A stretch of 64,000 bases of DNA, from positions 1 through 64,000 of the forward strand of contig NZ_JAUSUB010000018.1 in the NCBI RefSeq assembly GCF_030813235.1, in the 5' to 3' direction. Below, one piece after another: positions 28,064 to 37,449 of the stretch. This DNA is from Cytobacillus purgationiresistens. Lineage in GTDB: Bacteria > Bacillota > Bacilli > Bacillales > Cytobacillaceae. The notes beneath the pieces are model-generated. The model was not told the origin of the DNA and did not search any database. It was given only the letters and a program-made list of their open reading frames with translations. The number at the start of each line of letters is the position of its first letter. Position 1 is the first letter of the stretch. Both the position numbers and the translations under genes were made by a program.

Positions 28064-28390
28064 TGACTCTCCTCCTTATTATCATGTAGAATACTTACAA
28101 AAATCTAAATAGAATGAATTTTTATATTATAATGGTTTTTGTCGAAAAAAGGAATATATTTTCCTATTTTAGTGATTTTTATGGATAATTCCTTATAAAA
28201 ATCCAATTTTAATAGGTATTTTGACGAATGAATGAAGGAAAGGCATTTTGCATTATTTTATTTAAAGAAATAATCATATAGTAAATAGATAAAATATCCC
28301 GCTAGTGGAACTATCATTCGTTCTGCGTTATTGAACCGGAAGAACGTCATAGTGGATTTTATTTCATTTACGGATTAATCTTAAGGGTTG
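28064..28390. other. Upstream region of the AGCS gene
   Basis: 327 bases, very A+T-rich near 28080-28290, holding the AGCS promoter. From about 28305 a short plus-strand stretch (WNYHSFCVIEPEERHSGFYF) is open up to TAA at about 28407 and may be the end of a lost gene; I could not assign it. Confidence 0.4.
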
Positions 28391-28425
28391 AAAAAAGTGT
28401 CCCTTAAATAGGGACACTTTTTTTA
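28391..28425. terminator. Strong hairpin terminator
   Basis: AAAAAGTGTCCC-TTAAATA-GGGACACTTTTT, perfect stem with T tracts in both directions. Confidence 0.9.
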
Positions 28426-28479
28426 CTTCGCTTTTATATACTCAAAAAATATTTGCTTAATGATTGCTAATTGCACTTT

Positions 28480-28587
28480 GGACAACCATCAGATATTGCA
28501 TATGGTGTTCTTTACTTAGCCTCTGATGAATTTAAATTTGTAACGGGAACAGAATTAATTATCGATAGCGGATCCATTTTACACTAA
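28480..28587 (+). pseudogene. SDR family oxidoreductase, C-terminal fragment
   Basis: 35 codons ending with TAA at 28585-28587 read GQPSDIAYGVLYLASDEFKF then VTGTELIIDSGSILH. This is the standard end of a short-chain dehydrogenase (G-P-DIA-VLYLASDE--FVTG-EL-ID-G). No upstream part remains. Confidence 0.8.
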
Positions 28588-28592
28588 TTATT

Positions 28593-28623
28593 GAAAAAGC
28601 AGCTCCAATGGGCTGCTTTTAAC
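28593..28623 (+). terminator. Terminator after SDR remnant
   Basis: AAAGCAGCTC-CAAT-GGGCTGCTTTT. Confidence 0.75.
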
Positions 28624-28872
28624 TTATATTAAAACGCTTTCCCAAACCTCTTTTAATGAACAAATCCCCATTTCCATATCCGCTTCAATCATTCCAGCAA
28701 ATCCTAAATAAAAATGAGGAAATCCCTCATTTTTACGTCTCATCCACATTTGATTGAAATCATAGATCCGAACACCCTTATTCTTCGCAAGCTTTAATAA
28801 TACCTTTTCATCTACACAAGTCTTTACTGTTACTTGGATATGAAATCCAGCAATGTCCTGTTTGATAGCCAT
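28624..28872 (-). pseudogene. MocR/GntR-type PLP-dependent regulator, C-terminal fragment
   Basis: 82 codons: DIAGFHIQVTVKTCVDEKVL, KNKGVRIYDFNQMWM and FYLGFAGMIEADMEMGICSL. It matches the last quarter of the aminotransferase-like domain of MocR regulators (AGLH, then GV-hh-, then LGFA-h---I--GI--L). The GntR helix-turn-helix and the PLP lysine region are missing, and there is no ribosome site. Its 5' end abuts the BCCT gene stop, so the front was deleted. Confidence 0.7.
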
Positions 28873-28874
28873 CC

Positions 28875-30542
28875 CTACTGTTTTTTCTTCTTCTCCAAAT
28901 CACGAAGTTTTGCTTTTTTCTCTCTTTCCACTTTCTTTTTTTCTTCTTTCATTTGCTCATCGATCCAGCGTTTTTCTTCTTTTAGCTCTTGTTTAATGAT
29001 TTGCTTTTGCAAACGGCGTGTCTTCAGCTTTTCCTTTGTTGCACTAGAGAGCTCCATTTCCCGCCTGACCTGCCGCAGTTCTTTAATTAAGGCGATTGTC
29101 ATTAATATCATGACGAAGGAAAACGGAAAGGCAGCAATAATCATTGTATTTTGCAAGGCTTGAAGTCCACCTGAGTACAGCAAAACCGTTGCCGTAGCTG
29201 AAAGGAGAACGCCCCATATCAATTTGTTCCGGGTGGAAGGGTTTAACGTTCCTTTAACCGACTGCATTCCTAAAACCACTGTTGCTGAATCGCCCGAAGT
29301 GATAAAAAAGATAGCAATGAGAATAATTGATAATATTGATATAACAAAACTTAATGGCATTTGCTCCAGCACAGCGAACAGCATCTGTTCAGTATCCATT
29401 ATAGATAAATCAGTCACACCTGACATTTGCATATCAATTGCCGTTCCGCCTAGGAAAGCAAACCAAATGAATGTTACTAATGTTGGCACGATTAACACGC
29501 CAATCGTAAACTCACGAATCGTACGGCCACGTGATACCCTAGCAATAAAAGTTCCAACATAGGGCGACCATGCCATCCACCATGCCCAATAAAATATTGT
29601 CCAATCATTGATCCACTCCCTGTTAGTACTATTCATAGGTGATAGACGAAAGCTCATCTCTGGCAAGCGCTGAATATACTTTCCAATCGTATCAGTAAAC
29701 AGATTCAGCGAATAAACTGTTGAACCAAAGATAATAAAAAAGGCCAGCAGAATTAATGCAAGAACCATGTTTACATTACTAAGAATGCGAATGCCCTTAT
29801 TGATACCTGTTGTTGCTGAGATTAAAAAGACAGCAGTAATAATCACGATAATAATCAGCTGTATTAAAAAAGAGTTGGGAATATCCCAAACATAGGATAT
29901 ACCGCCATTAATCTGCGTGGCACCAAAGCCAAGTGTAGTAGCAATCCCTGTTACCGTAGCAATAATAGCAACAACATCAATGAGCTTCCCTATTACTCCA
30001 TCGGTATTCATCAAAGGCGAAAGTGTTGAACTAATCGATCCATCTCCGCCTCTTCGATAATTGAAAAAAGCAAGACATAGAGCAATAAGGACATACACGC
30101 TCCAGCCATGAATACCCCAATGAAAGAATACGTATCGCAAAGCGTCCATCGCTGCCTGGCTAGTGCCAGTATCACCTGTTGGCGATTGAATAGCAAAATG
30201 AGAAATTGGCTCCGCCGTTCCCCAGAACAATAGCCCAGTCCCCATCCCTGCACTAAATAATAGGGCAAACCAAGTCGGATAATTATATTCCGGCTCTTCA
30301 TCCGCTTTCCCAAGCTTTAAGTTTCCAAATGGGCTGACAATTAAGAACAGGCACACACATACAAAAATCGAAACGATAATCAAATAGTACCAGCCAAAAG
30401 TCGATGTTATCGCACTCTGAATCGCAGCAGTGTACTGTTCCATCGCTCTTGGTGCCGCAGCGCCAATAATGATTAATAAGATAAGGATACCTACTGACCA
30501 GTAAAAGACAGGTCCAAATCGCTGTTTACTTTCCTCATTCAT
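28875..30542 (-). CDS. BCCT family betaine/choline transporter
   Basis: 555 residues with 12 membrane segments. The diagnostic Trp-rich segment is present (FYWAWWMAWSPYVGTFIARV), as are YNYPTWFALLFSAGMGTGLL and FWGTAEPISHF. The C-terminus is a long charged coiled coil (about residues 495-555, rich in Lys, Glu and Arg). Such transporters import glycine betaine, choline or carnitine with Na+, typically as osmoprotection (OpuD type). The charged tail in related proteins senses ionic strength. Single gene, AAAGGACGG ribosome site. Confidence 0.93.
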   Translation of the reverse strand: MNEESKQRFGPVFYWSVGILILLIIIGAAAPRAMEQYTAAIQSAITSTFGWYYLIIVSIFVCVCLFLIVSPFGNLKLGKADEEPEYNYPTWFALLFSAGMGTGLLFWGTAEPISHFAIQSPTGDTGTSQAAMDALRYVFFHWGIHGWSVYVLIALCLAFFNYRRGGDGSISSTLSPLMNTDGVIGKLIDVVAIIATVTGIATTLGFGATQINGGISYVWDIPNSFLIQLIIIVIITAVFLISATTGINKGIRILSNVNMVLALILLAFFIIFGSTVYSLNLFTDTIGKYIQRLPEMSFRLSPMNSTNREWINDWTIFYWAWWMAWSPYVGTFIARVSRGRTIREFTIGVLIVPTLVTFIWFAFLGGTAIDMQMSGVTDLSIMDTEQMLFAVLEQMPLSFVISILSIILIAIFFITSGDSATVVLGMQSVKGTLNPSTRNKLIWGVLLSATATVLLYSGGLQALQNTMIIAAFPFSFVMILMTIALIKELRQVRREMELSSATKEKLKTRRLQKQIIKQELKEEKRWIDEQMKEEKKKVEREKKAKLRDLEKKKKQ

Positions 30543-30676
30543 ATGTAAAACCGTCCTTTATAAAAGCCTATTATGTTAATAAGTAGCTTTTCCTGTGATA
30601 GATTGACCTATACAGTGAATAGTGCACAAAAAAAACCAGCGCCATCTGTAGATAGGGCACTGGGATTTGAGTCATC

Positions 30677-30952
30677 TTACTTAGCAAGCTGTGATTGGTA
30701 TTCAGGAACTCTTTTAAACACGGCTGCAGCAAATTTGCATGCAGGAATAATCTTTTTATTTTGTTGTTTCATCTCTTCAACGACAGAATCAACGAGCCTC
30801 CGTGCAGCTCCTTGCCCGCGATAATCTTCATCTACAAACGTGTGATCAATCGTGATTGTCTGATCATCGTTTTGAGAATAAGAAATTTCTGCAACTGAGT
30901 TCCCTAAGTCATCCTGAATAAAATGTCGGCCTTCTTCTTTTTGTATGTTCAT
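30677..30952 (-). CDS. Small GNAT N-acetyltransferase (YidJ/GCN5-like)
   Basis: 91 residues of the short GNAT subgroup (DUF1794-like, Yjdj type): IDHTFVDEDYRGQGAARRLV contains the acetyl-CoA pyrophosphate loop (R-G-Q-G-A), followed by VDSVVEEMKQQNKKIIPACK. The length is normal for this minimal family, whose targets are unknown. The start has an AAAGGGATG ribosome site. Confidence 0.88.
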   Translation of the reverse strand: MNIQKEEGRHFIQDDLGNSVAEISYSQNDDQTITIDHTFVDEDYRGQGAARRLVDSVVEEMKQQNKKIIPACKFAAAVFKRVPEYQSQLAK

Positions 30953-31170
30953 TTTGATATCATCCCTTTCTTATGGGTATGGTTAATATACCCTTTGGGA
31001 GGAAAATTAAATATTGAAGTAAATGAGAAAACCATCAATCAATTATTGTTGTGTTTGTCGACATTACCTTTCATATTACCTTACCTTAAGAGGTTGGCAC
31101 TGAATCACCCTTTTGAATCAAAAAGAATTTTAAGATAAATGGGAAACGCACTTGAAGTTATGGTGCAAAT

Positions 31171-31220
31171 TAAAAGACGTCACCCAGAGAGTCAAATGAC
31201 TTTGGATGACGCCTTTTTTT
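31171..31220. terminator. Terminator of selO
   Basis: AAAAGACGTCACCCA pairs with TGGATGACGCCTTTTT with one mismatch region and a central smaller pair (AGTCAAATGACTTT). Confidence 0.85.
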
Positions 31221-31226
31221 ATTTAT

Positions 31227-32690
31227 TCACGTTCCGCAGTACGTTCGGTAAGGACCTTTTAAAATAGGCAGTGTCGAGTATTCATCCTGGTCATCAGAAT
31301 GTGCGAATGGATTCGAAAGCGCATTTAAGAGTTTTTCCATTACACTGTAGTCGCTACGATCCACTGCTGCTTCCAGGGCTTCCTCTACCCTATGGTTCCG
31401 TGGAATGACTGCAGGATTACTGTTCCGCATCAACTGATCCGAAGCAGCCTTTGATTCCTGCTGCCGACTTAATCTTGTCTGCCAAAGCTCATGCCAGGGT
31501 GCGAATTCAGGCTTTCCAAGGAGCACAGTGTCTTCAAGCTTAGCGAAAGTCAATGCACGGAAAGTATTAGTATAATCAGCACCATACTTCTTCATCATCT
31601 CAAGCAGTCCATTAATAAGATCCTTATCTTGTGTCTCTTCGTTATATATGCCCAGTTTTGCCCTCATTTCCTTAAGCCATTTATCATGATACACCTGATT
31701 AAAACTGGAAATCTCCTCTTGGGCCAATTTGACAGCCTGTTCCTGATCATCATCCAGCAATGGCAATAGGGATTCAGCAAAGCGCGCAAGATTCCATCCC
31801 GCCATATAAGGCTGATTGCCATAAGCATATCGTCCTTGGACGTCAATGGAACTGAACACCGTTTCCGGATCATAAGCGTCCATAAAGGCGCAAGGTCCAT
31901 AATCAATCGTTTCTCCGCTAATAGCCATATTATCGGTATTCATTACCCCATGAATAAAGCCAACAGATTGCCATTTGGCAACGAGCTCAGACTGACGCTG
32001 AATTACCTCTTGTAAAAGGGTAAGATAGCGGTCATTATCCGCTTCAATTTCGGGAAAATGACGCTTTAATGTATAGTCAGCCAGGGTGCGAAGTTCTTCA
32101 ACCGTGCCCCATCTCGCAATATATTGGAACGTTCCAACGCGGATATGACTGGCAGCCACACGAGTTAATACGGCACCCCGCAGCTCTGCTTCACGGATTA
32201 CTGAATCATCAGATGTCACCACCGCAAGACTTCTGGTGGTAGGAATACCAAGGGCGTGCATCGCTTCACTAATGATGTATTCACGCAGCATCGGTCCAAG
32301 TGCCGCCCTGCCATCTCCGCCACGGGAGTAGGGTGTTCTGCCTGCCCCTTTAAGCTGAATATCCATTCTCACGTCTTTGGGAGTGATTTGCTCTCCAAGC
32401 AGTACCGCTCGGCCGTCCCCCAACATGTTGAAATGCCCAAATTGATGCCCGGCGTAAGCTTGCGCAAGAGGCATAGCACCCTCAGGAGGCTTATTCCCAG
32501 CCAGCTCTGCTACTCCCTCTTCGCTTTGGAGCGCTTGATCGTCCAAACCCAAGAATTCCGCCAAGTCGTCATTTAATATAACTAACTTAGGCGAGCTTAC
32601 AGAGGTGGGATTCGTATGGGAAAAAAGGGATTTTGGCAGACGGGCATAACTATTGTCTAAGTTCCATCCTATATCTTTGTTATTCGTCAT
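31227..32690 (-). CDS. selO: Protein adenylyltransferase SelO (YdiU family)
   Basis: 487 residues, normal for the family. Family marks are visible throughout: [87 protein letters not shown] and RNHRVEEAL. SelO is a pseudokinase-fold enzyme that transfers AMP from ATP to Ser/Thr/Tyr of target proteins, in E. coli linked to the redox response. Single gene with GAAAGGAGA ribosome site. Confidence 0.95.
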   Translation of the reverse strand: MTNNKDIGWNLDNSYARLPKSLFSHTNPTSVSSPKLVILNDDLAEFLGLDDQALQSEEGVAELAGNKPPEGAMPLAQAYAGHQFGHFNMLGDGRAVLLGEQITPKDVRMDIQLKGAGRTPYSRGGDGRAALGPMLREYIISEAMHALGIPTTRSLAVVTSDDSVIREAELRGAVLTRVAASHIRVGTFQYIARWGTVEELRTLADYTLKRHFPEIEADNDRYLTLLQEVIQRQSELVAKWQSVGFIHGVMNTDNMAISGETIDYGPCAFMDAYDPETVFSSIDVQGRYAYGNQPYMAGWNLARFAESLLPLLDDDQEQAVKLAQEEISSFNQVYHDKWLKEMRAKLGIYNEETQDKDLINGLLEMMKKYGADYTNTFRALTFAKLEDTVLLGKPEFAPWHELWQTRLSRQQESKAASDQLMRNSNPAVIPRNHRVEEALEAAVDRSDYSVMEKLLNALSNPFAHSDDQDEYSTLPILKGPYRTYCGT

Positions 32691-33017
32691 AGTTTCTCCT
32701 TTCCTTCTTCTCTTGTCGGTTATTTTAATTAGTTATCTTCCATAAAAGCAAGTCTTATTCTGTTCGTTCTATTATACCGCTTTCATAGATTGATTTCTCA
32801 CATCAAGCCATGTTGTTGTCGAGAGAAAAATTATCTTGACTGGAAAAAATAGAATCTATCAACGCTCTTATAGTAAAATTCTATATTTTCATCTGCGATC
32901 AAGTATATTGCGGTTTACCGTAATCTATCTCCATTAAGGCTTTTGATTCCTTCTTAAAAATAAGGTATAGTTAGATATTCTAGTAAAAAAATCCTCAGGC
33001 TAAAGGTCGTGGTTAAC
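32691..33017. other. Divergent promoter region selO / rluF-like
   Basis: 327 bases between divergent genes with no open frame of note. An A+T-rich stretch 32870-32990 must hold the pseudouridine synthase promoter. No repeat or RNA structure stands out. Confidence 0.5.
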
Positions 33018-33728
33018 ATGCGTATTAATAAGTATATTAGTGAGGCTGGAAAAGCATCCAGGCGTGGTGCAGATAAATTAATTACTGAAGGCAGAGTTCT
33101 TATAAATGGGAAACGTGCAGAGATAGGCAGCCAAGTCGAGCCGGGAGATGATGTTCTTGTAAATGGGGCACCTGTCCGGATAGCGAGAAACAATGTCTAT
33201 ATCGCTTTAAATAAACCAGTGGGCATTACAAGCACAACGGAAAAGAAAGTAAAAGGCAACATTATTGACCTAGTGAATCACCCGTTACGAATTTTTAATA
33301 TTGGACGATTGGATAAAGACTCGGATGGCTTAATTCTCCTTACAAACGATGGTGATATCGTCAATGAAATTCTACGCGTAGAAAATAAGCATGAAAAAGA
33401 ATATATTGTTTCAGTAGACAAGCCAATCACTCCTGAATTCTTAAAGAATATGTCAGAGGGAGTACACATATTAGGCACAAAAACACTTCCTTGTGAGGTA
33501 AGACAAATATCAAAATTTGATTTCCAAATTATTTTAACACAGGGCTTAAATCGCCAAATTCGCCGCATGTGCGAAGAGTTAGGCTACGAAGTTTACAGAC
33601 TTCAAAGAACCCGAATTATGAATATTCATTTAGGCAATCTCCCGCCTGGCCAATGGAGAGATTTATCAAAAAAAGAGCGGACAGCATTATTTAGAGAGCT
33701 AAACTATGAGCCAAAGGAATGGTATTAG
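33018..33728 (+). CDS. rluF: 23S rRNA pseudouridine synthase, RluF/RsuA type
   Basis: 236 residues from the ATG at 33018 (AAAGGTCG upstream; a GTG lies at 33009). The N-terminal S4 RNA-binding domain reads [20 protein letters not shown] to PGDDVLVNG. The catalytic domain has the RsuA-family box [18 protein letters not shown] with the catalytic Asp, then [16 protein letters not shown]. coli RluF modifies U2604 of 23S rRNA. RsuA/RluB/E/F subfamilies are close, so the exact target is probable rather than certain. Confidence 0.85.
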   Translation: MRINKYISEAGKASRRGADKLITEGRVLINGKRAEIGSQVEPGDDVLVNGAPVRIARNNVYIALNKPVGITSTTEKKVKGNIIDLVNHPLRIFNIGRLDKDSDGLILLTNDGDIVNEILRVENKHEKEYIVSVDKPITPEFLKNMSEGVHILGTKTLPCEVRQISKFDFQIILTQGLNRQIRRMCEELGYEVYRLQRTRIMNIHLGNLPPGQWRDLSKKERTALFRELNYEPKEWY

Positions 33729-33764
33729 AAAAGTAGAGAATGAGTTGGCTTTTGCGGGATTATG

Positions 33765-33880
33765 GTCGAAATGGTAACCTAACTCGGCGTTAGGTGCCCT
33801 AATCGGTCAGATGACCACTGAAATGGTAACCCAATCCGAAGTTAGTTACCCTAACCCGCTAGATAGCCATCAAAATAGGA
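33765..33880. repeat. Two to three hairpin repeat units, 52-bp period
   Basis: GGTAACC starts at 33773 and again at 33825, exactly 52 bp apart. The first unit has stem CCTAAC...GTTAGG between GGTAA and TGCCC. The second has GGTAACCCAAT...AGTTAGTTACCC. Read on the minus strand the first gives GGGCAC-CTAAC...GTTAG-GTTACC, the same flanks as the 1-405 array but with a different, still self-complementary stem. It sits between convergent rluF and dbpA genes. Confidence 0.75.
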
Positions 33881-33952
33881 ATCTAATTGGCTTTAGGCGA
33901 CAAACTTTGCTTAGCCCCCTCATTCTCATCTTTTTCTCAGCAAATTCATTAC

Positions 33953-35401
33953 TTATCTCTTATTCGCTTCATATACCTTCAATTGTTTGCCTTTTATGGT
34001 TGTGTTTTTCATCTTTTTAAGTACAATCGGACCTTTATCATTTAGTATTTCTACATATGAAACCGTATCCTGAATGGTAATAATGCCGATGTCATCCACT
34101 GTAATGCCATCAATTTTAGCAATCGTTCCAACAAAATCCACTGCTCTAAGCTTCTTTTTCTTGCCGCCATTGAAATACAATTTCATGATTTGCTTGTTTA
34201 ATTTCTCGCTTTTTGCTTTTTTAATGGTTGGCTCGATATTCATTTTTTCTTCAAAGTCAGATTTCATATTTGCAACTTCTTCTTTAGAAGGAGCTGTTGA
34301 TTGAGGAATTTCAAAACCGATATATTCTTCTATTTCATTTAAAAACTTATCTTCATACGGTGTAACAAATGTGATGGCTTTCCCCTTTTGCCCTGCTCGT
34401 CCGGTTCTTCCTGTACGGTGCACATAGCTTTCTTTCTCTAATGGAATGTCATAGTTGATCACATGTGTAATATTATCAATATCAATTCCTCTAGCGGCTA
34501 CATCTGTAGCAATTAAATAACGGAAATTGCCTCTTCTAAAATCATTCATCACATCAAGCCGGTCATACTGTTCCATGCCGCCATGGATTTTATCACAGTT
34601 ATAATCCATATCTGTTAGCTCATCACAAAGCGTGTCTACTCGATCTTTTGTACGGCAAAAGATGATACAGCTATCCGGATTTTCAACAATGGTTACATCT
34701 TCAAGCATAGAAAGTTTCTTGTCTTCTGCTACGTTATAAAGCGAATGATCGATTTTATCTGTAGTAAGACCAGTTGCTTTAATTTCAATATCAATAGGTG
34801 TTTTCATATAGTTAAGTGATAGGTTCTTGACCTTTTCTGGTAAAGTCGCTGAAAATAACATCGTCACTCGATTTTGAGGGACCTCTTTAATAATCGCTTC
34901 AACTTGTTCAATAAAACCCATGTTCAGCATTTCGTCAGCTTCATCTATAACTAGATAGTTGATTTGATCTAAATCCAAAGTGCCTTTTTCAATATGATCT
35001 AACACACGGCCAGGAGTACCAACAACTACATGCGTTTTTTGCTTTAATTCTGTTTTTTGAATGGCAAAGGGCTGTTTCCCATAGACTGCTGCTGCTTTAA
35101 TCCGTTTAAATCGGCCTATGTTTGTGAAGTCTTCCTTCACCTGTACTGCAAGTTCCCTCGTTGGAGTTAAAATTAGCGCTTGCGGTTTATTTTCCTGCCA
35201 ATCTACTAATTCACAAATGGGTATCCCGTAGGAAGCCGTCTTTCCACTGCCTGTTTGAGATTTCACAACAAGATCCGTTTTCTCCAACACAAGAGGGATC
35301 ACTTTACTTTGAACCTCAGTTGGATTTTTATATTCTAAGCTATCCAGAGCCTTTACTATTTCTTCACTTAATTGGTAGTCTTTAAAGCCTTTTTCACTCA
35401 T
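33953..35401 (-). CDS. dbpA: DEAD-box RNA helicase DbpA/YxiN
   Basis: 482 residues from ATG 35401 (AGAGG 9 nt upstream). Helicase motifs in order: Q motif [17 protein letters not shown], motif [36 protein letters not shown] box [16 protein letters not shown], then [22 protein letters not shown] and [13 protein letters not shown]. The C-terminal 75 residues form the DbpA RNA-recognition domain ([18 protein letters not shown]) that targets hairpin 92 of 23S rRNA. It acts in large-subunit ribosome assembly. It lies next to a 23S pseudouridine synthase gene, convergent. Confidence 0.94.
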   Translation of the reverse strand: MSEKGFKDYQLSEEIVKALDSLEYKNPTEVQSKVIPLVLEKTDLVVKSQTGSGKTASYGIPICELVDWQENKPQALILTPTRELAVQVKEDFTNIGRFKRIKAAAVYGKQPFAIQKTELKQKTHVVVGTPGRVLDHIEKGTLDLDQINYLVIDEADEMLNMGFIEQVEAIIKEVPQNRVTMLFSATLPEKVKNLSLNYMKTPIDIEIKATGLTTDKIDHSLYNVAEDKKLSMLEDVTIVENPDSCIIFCRTKDRVDTLCDELTDMDYNCDKIHGGMEQYDRLDVMNDFRRGNFRYLIATDVAARGIDIDNITHVINYDIPLEKESYVHRTGRTGRAGQKGKAITFVTPYEDKFLNEIEEYIGFEIPQSTAPSKEEVANMKSDFEEKMNIEPTIKKAKSEKLNKQIMKLYFNGGKKKKLRAVDFVGTIAKIDGITVDDIGIITIQDTVSYVEILNDKGPIVLKKMKNTTIKGKQLKVYEANKR

Positions 35402-35501
35402 AACCAAGCCTCTTTTATTCTGAATTATTTTTCTTATTATTTCCGTATACAAACTTCTATTATACCTGAATTGATCCTTACATTAGAATAAAAAAAATGA
35501 C

Positions 35502-35693
35502 CTACCCTTTGGGCAAGTCCAGTGCCTGGTAATCCAGCTGATACTTTCCGCCCTCAGCAACCTCTGAATGATACAAAGCTTTAAGCGCAAAGTTTTTCTC
35601 CAAGTCATGTTCAGCCATCAACACTTTTAAACTTTTTTGCAATTCCCTATTCTCTTTAACCAGCTGTTTCATTTGCGATTTCATGTATTTCAT
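35502..35693 (-). CDS. Small coiled-coil hypothetical protein
   Basis: 63 residues: an N-terminal helix with heptad pattern (MKQLVKENRELQKSLKVLMA) and a short C-terminal part (YQLDYQALDLPKG). Codon pattern and length are plausible for a real small gene, but the ribosome site is weak (AGGAT well upstream). Family not recognised. Confidence 0.45.
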   Translation of the reverse strand: MKYMKSQMKQLVKENRELQKSLKVLMAEHDLEKNFALKALYHSEVAEGGKYQLDYQALDLPKG

Positions 35694-35903
35694 GTGGTAT
35701 TCAATCCTTTCAGGATCTAATGTTGTCCACCAAGTATAACATTAATTATGGCATTCTTATTTGTATATCTAATCAGGGTATTATTGGAATTAGTAAAGAA
35801 CCCTACTCTTTAAGTGGGCACCGCCTTGACTTATAACCTCATTTACTTAAAATGGTTATTGATTTTAGCGGTAAACCAATATAGTTGCAGTTTGGCTTCC
35901 TTA

Positions 35904-36020
35904 TTAATCCAGTTGAGTAAACAAGCTAAGCGTGATATCAATTAAATTTTTCTTATTTGTTTTTTCCCAGGTTCCGACAACTTTGCCGTATAAGACAATT
36001 GTAGGAAGAAAACACCATTT
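35904..36020 (-). pseudogene. Winged-helix (AlkZ/YcaQ-like) DNA-binding protein, C-terminal fragment
   Basis: 38 codons from an in-frame TAG to TAA at 35904-35906 read FLPTIVLYGKVVGTWEKTNK then KNLIDITLSLFTQLD. It resembles the end of winged-helix DNA-binding domain proteins of the DNA glycosylase AlkZ family (hhP-hhhDG-hVGTW+R--K). All upstream sequence is lost. The rest of 35694-36173 shows no other supported feature. Confidence 0.5.
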
Positions 36021-36173
36021 CTACCTGGGACAGGCTATACATAAGAAAGTACATTAACATTGCTAGATCTATATGATACCAATCATGACCATGGCATTTG
36101 TGTCGTTTAGTGATTACCGTTGAAAAAATGCATTTAATGAAGTGGCTTGTATTAATAAGGTTCTCTAAATAAA

Positions 36174-36211
36174 GAGAAACGCTACTTCCATAAGGGAAGC
36201 GGCGTTTCATC
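36174..36211 (-). terminator. Terminator of CotF-like gene
   Basis: GAAACGCCGCTTCCC-TTAT-GGAAGTAGCGTTTCTC in the minus-strand reading. It is a long stem with a weak T tract. Confidence 0.7.
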
Positions 36212-36212
36212 T

Positions 36213-36842
36213 CTAATGGGAAGAAAAGTTCCCAGGTTGAATTGGGGCAGGAGAGTAGCCATTTTGCATTTGCTGCATGTCCTGTGGTGAAAGCTGCGGC
36301 ACTTGGTAGAAACCGTGCTTATTTTGGTAAAGTGAAATCTCATAAGCCATTTCAATACAGTTTGGAAGAGAATCTGCAAGTACACGACGGACTACCGGAT
36401 TTGTTACTTCCATTGCTGCGCCTGTTTTGACTAGGGCACCTGATTTAACTGCATTTAACATGCTAAGCGCAATTGTTTCATCCGTTATTTCGGCAGCGGA
36501 CTGCATCGGTTTCTTTGACTGGCTCGGTTTCATGCCAAAAGTGAAGTCATTGCCCTGTTTCATTTTATAGCTTTGCGTAGGCTTTGAAGGATCTTGTCCC
36601 GTTTTAAAGCATTCTTGGGTGATGTTGTATTCGTCTGCCATGAATTGCTTTTGGCGTTGCAATATATCACGAAGCTCTGGATCATGCACATGCTCACTAA
36701 GCATTGTATAGGTATTCATTGTGTTAATTGAGCCTGACAACACTTCGTGGACATCAAACATTTCATGGCCGCCATGATTCATTTGTGGCGGTATAGCACC
36801 TGTTTCAATGTTTTGGTGGTTCAATGGTTGTTGGGATTCCAT
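36213..36842 (-). CDS. CotF family spore coat protein
   Basis: 209 residues. The central ferritin-like helical region of the coat protein F family is visible: FDVHEVLSGSINTMNTYTML, LQRQKQFMADEYNITQECFK and SMLNAVKSGALVKTGAAMEV, with VRRVLADSLPNCIEMAYEIS toward the end. The tail is rich in Gln, Met and Pro. Such proteins are made late in sporulation and deposited in the spore coat; it is the clearest sign that the organism forms spores. Ribosome site AGGAGG. Confidence 0.88.
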   Translation of the reverse strand: MESQQPLNHQNIETGAIPPQMNHGGHEMFDVHEVLSGSINTMNTYTMLSEHVHDPELRDILQRQKQFMADEYNITQECFKTGQDPSKPTQSYKMKQGNDFTFGMKPSQSKKPMQSAAEITDETIALSMLNAVKSGALVKTGAAMEVTNPVVRRVLADSLPNCIEMAYEISLYQNKHGFYQVPQLSPQDMQQMQNGYSPAPIQPGNFSSH

Positions 36843-37022
36843 GCGTATGCCTCCTATTATTATGGTTTACTTGATGTAGTGTGACCAATTGATTGTATAC
36901 TTATGCGCTATAATAATCGCGCATGATAGATCATTCGCCACTCTAGGTCAGAGTTAAATATTTCAGAATGATTCATTCAGAACTCCTTGCTTAACCATTC
37001 CTTCAGACATTTCATCTTTCCA

Positions 37023-37072
37023 AATAAAGAAAGCCCCACAAACCGCTTCAAAAGCAGTTCAAGGGCCTCTTC
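37023..37072 (-). terminator. Probable terminator of the ABC transporter operon
   Basis: AGGCCC and GGGGCT ends pair around an inner AACTGCTT...AAGCGGTT pair, followed by TTTCTTT on the minus strand. Confidence 0.55.
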
Positions 37073-37435
37073 TTATCCTTCAATCTTTTCTTTTGCTTTT
37101 TCAGGGATATCGTTTATCTGTACTTCATCAAACGATGTTACGTGATTACCATCTTTTATATATAGCATCAAGTATGCGTCTTGGCGCAGCTCTTTTGCCC
37201 CTGAAAATTCAACTTGAATCATGTCGCCATTTTCTTTATATGCCGGTAATGTGTACCAGTAGCTCTTCATAATTTCACCTGAATCCAATTTCATTTCTTC
37301 CACAGAAGTTGGTGTTGTAATATGCACATATGCATTGTCTTTTCCAAATCGATTAAAGTCGACTGTTGCCAAAATAATGATGGCACCAATTAATAAAGCT
37401 ACTACAATACTTAGTGATATGAATACCTTTTTCAT
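37073..37435 (-). CDS. yxeA: YxeA family (DUF1093) exported protein
   Basis: 120 residues: N-terminal membrane/signal segment (VFISLSIVVALLIGAIIILA) and a small beta domain of the DUF1093 family (YWYTLPAYKENGDMIQVEFS, YLMLYIKDGNHVTSFDEVQ). In B. subtilis yxeA follows yxdLM, the same order as here: it lies 14 nt downstream of the permease gene. It is probably co-expressed with the transporter in the response to cationic antimicrobial peptides; its molecular function is unknown. Confidence 0.85.
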   Translation of the reverse strand: MKKVFISLSIVVALLIGAIIILATVDFNRFGKDNAYVHITTPTSVEEMKLDSGEIMKSYWYTLPAYKENGDMIQVEFSGAKELRQDAYLMLYIKDGNHVTSFDEVQINDIPEKAKEKIEG

Positions 37436-37449
37436 ACTTATCCCTCCAG

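Noticed and set aside
28064-28390. Glycine riboswitch upstream of the AGCS symporter
   Set aside because: No conserved aptamer cores are visible; the leader is A+T-rich with no suitable stems.
30923-31138. 71-residue plus-strand frame
   Set aside because: It overlaps the start of the GNAT gene in antisense. The distal part (INQLLLCLSTLPFILPYLKR) might be a gene stub, but I could not match it to any family.
35835-35860. Possible fifth att copy (CCTCATTTACTTAAAATGG)
   Set aside because: Only about 13 bases match the repeat, the GATACGGTTC core is missing, and it lies far from the island.
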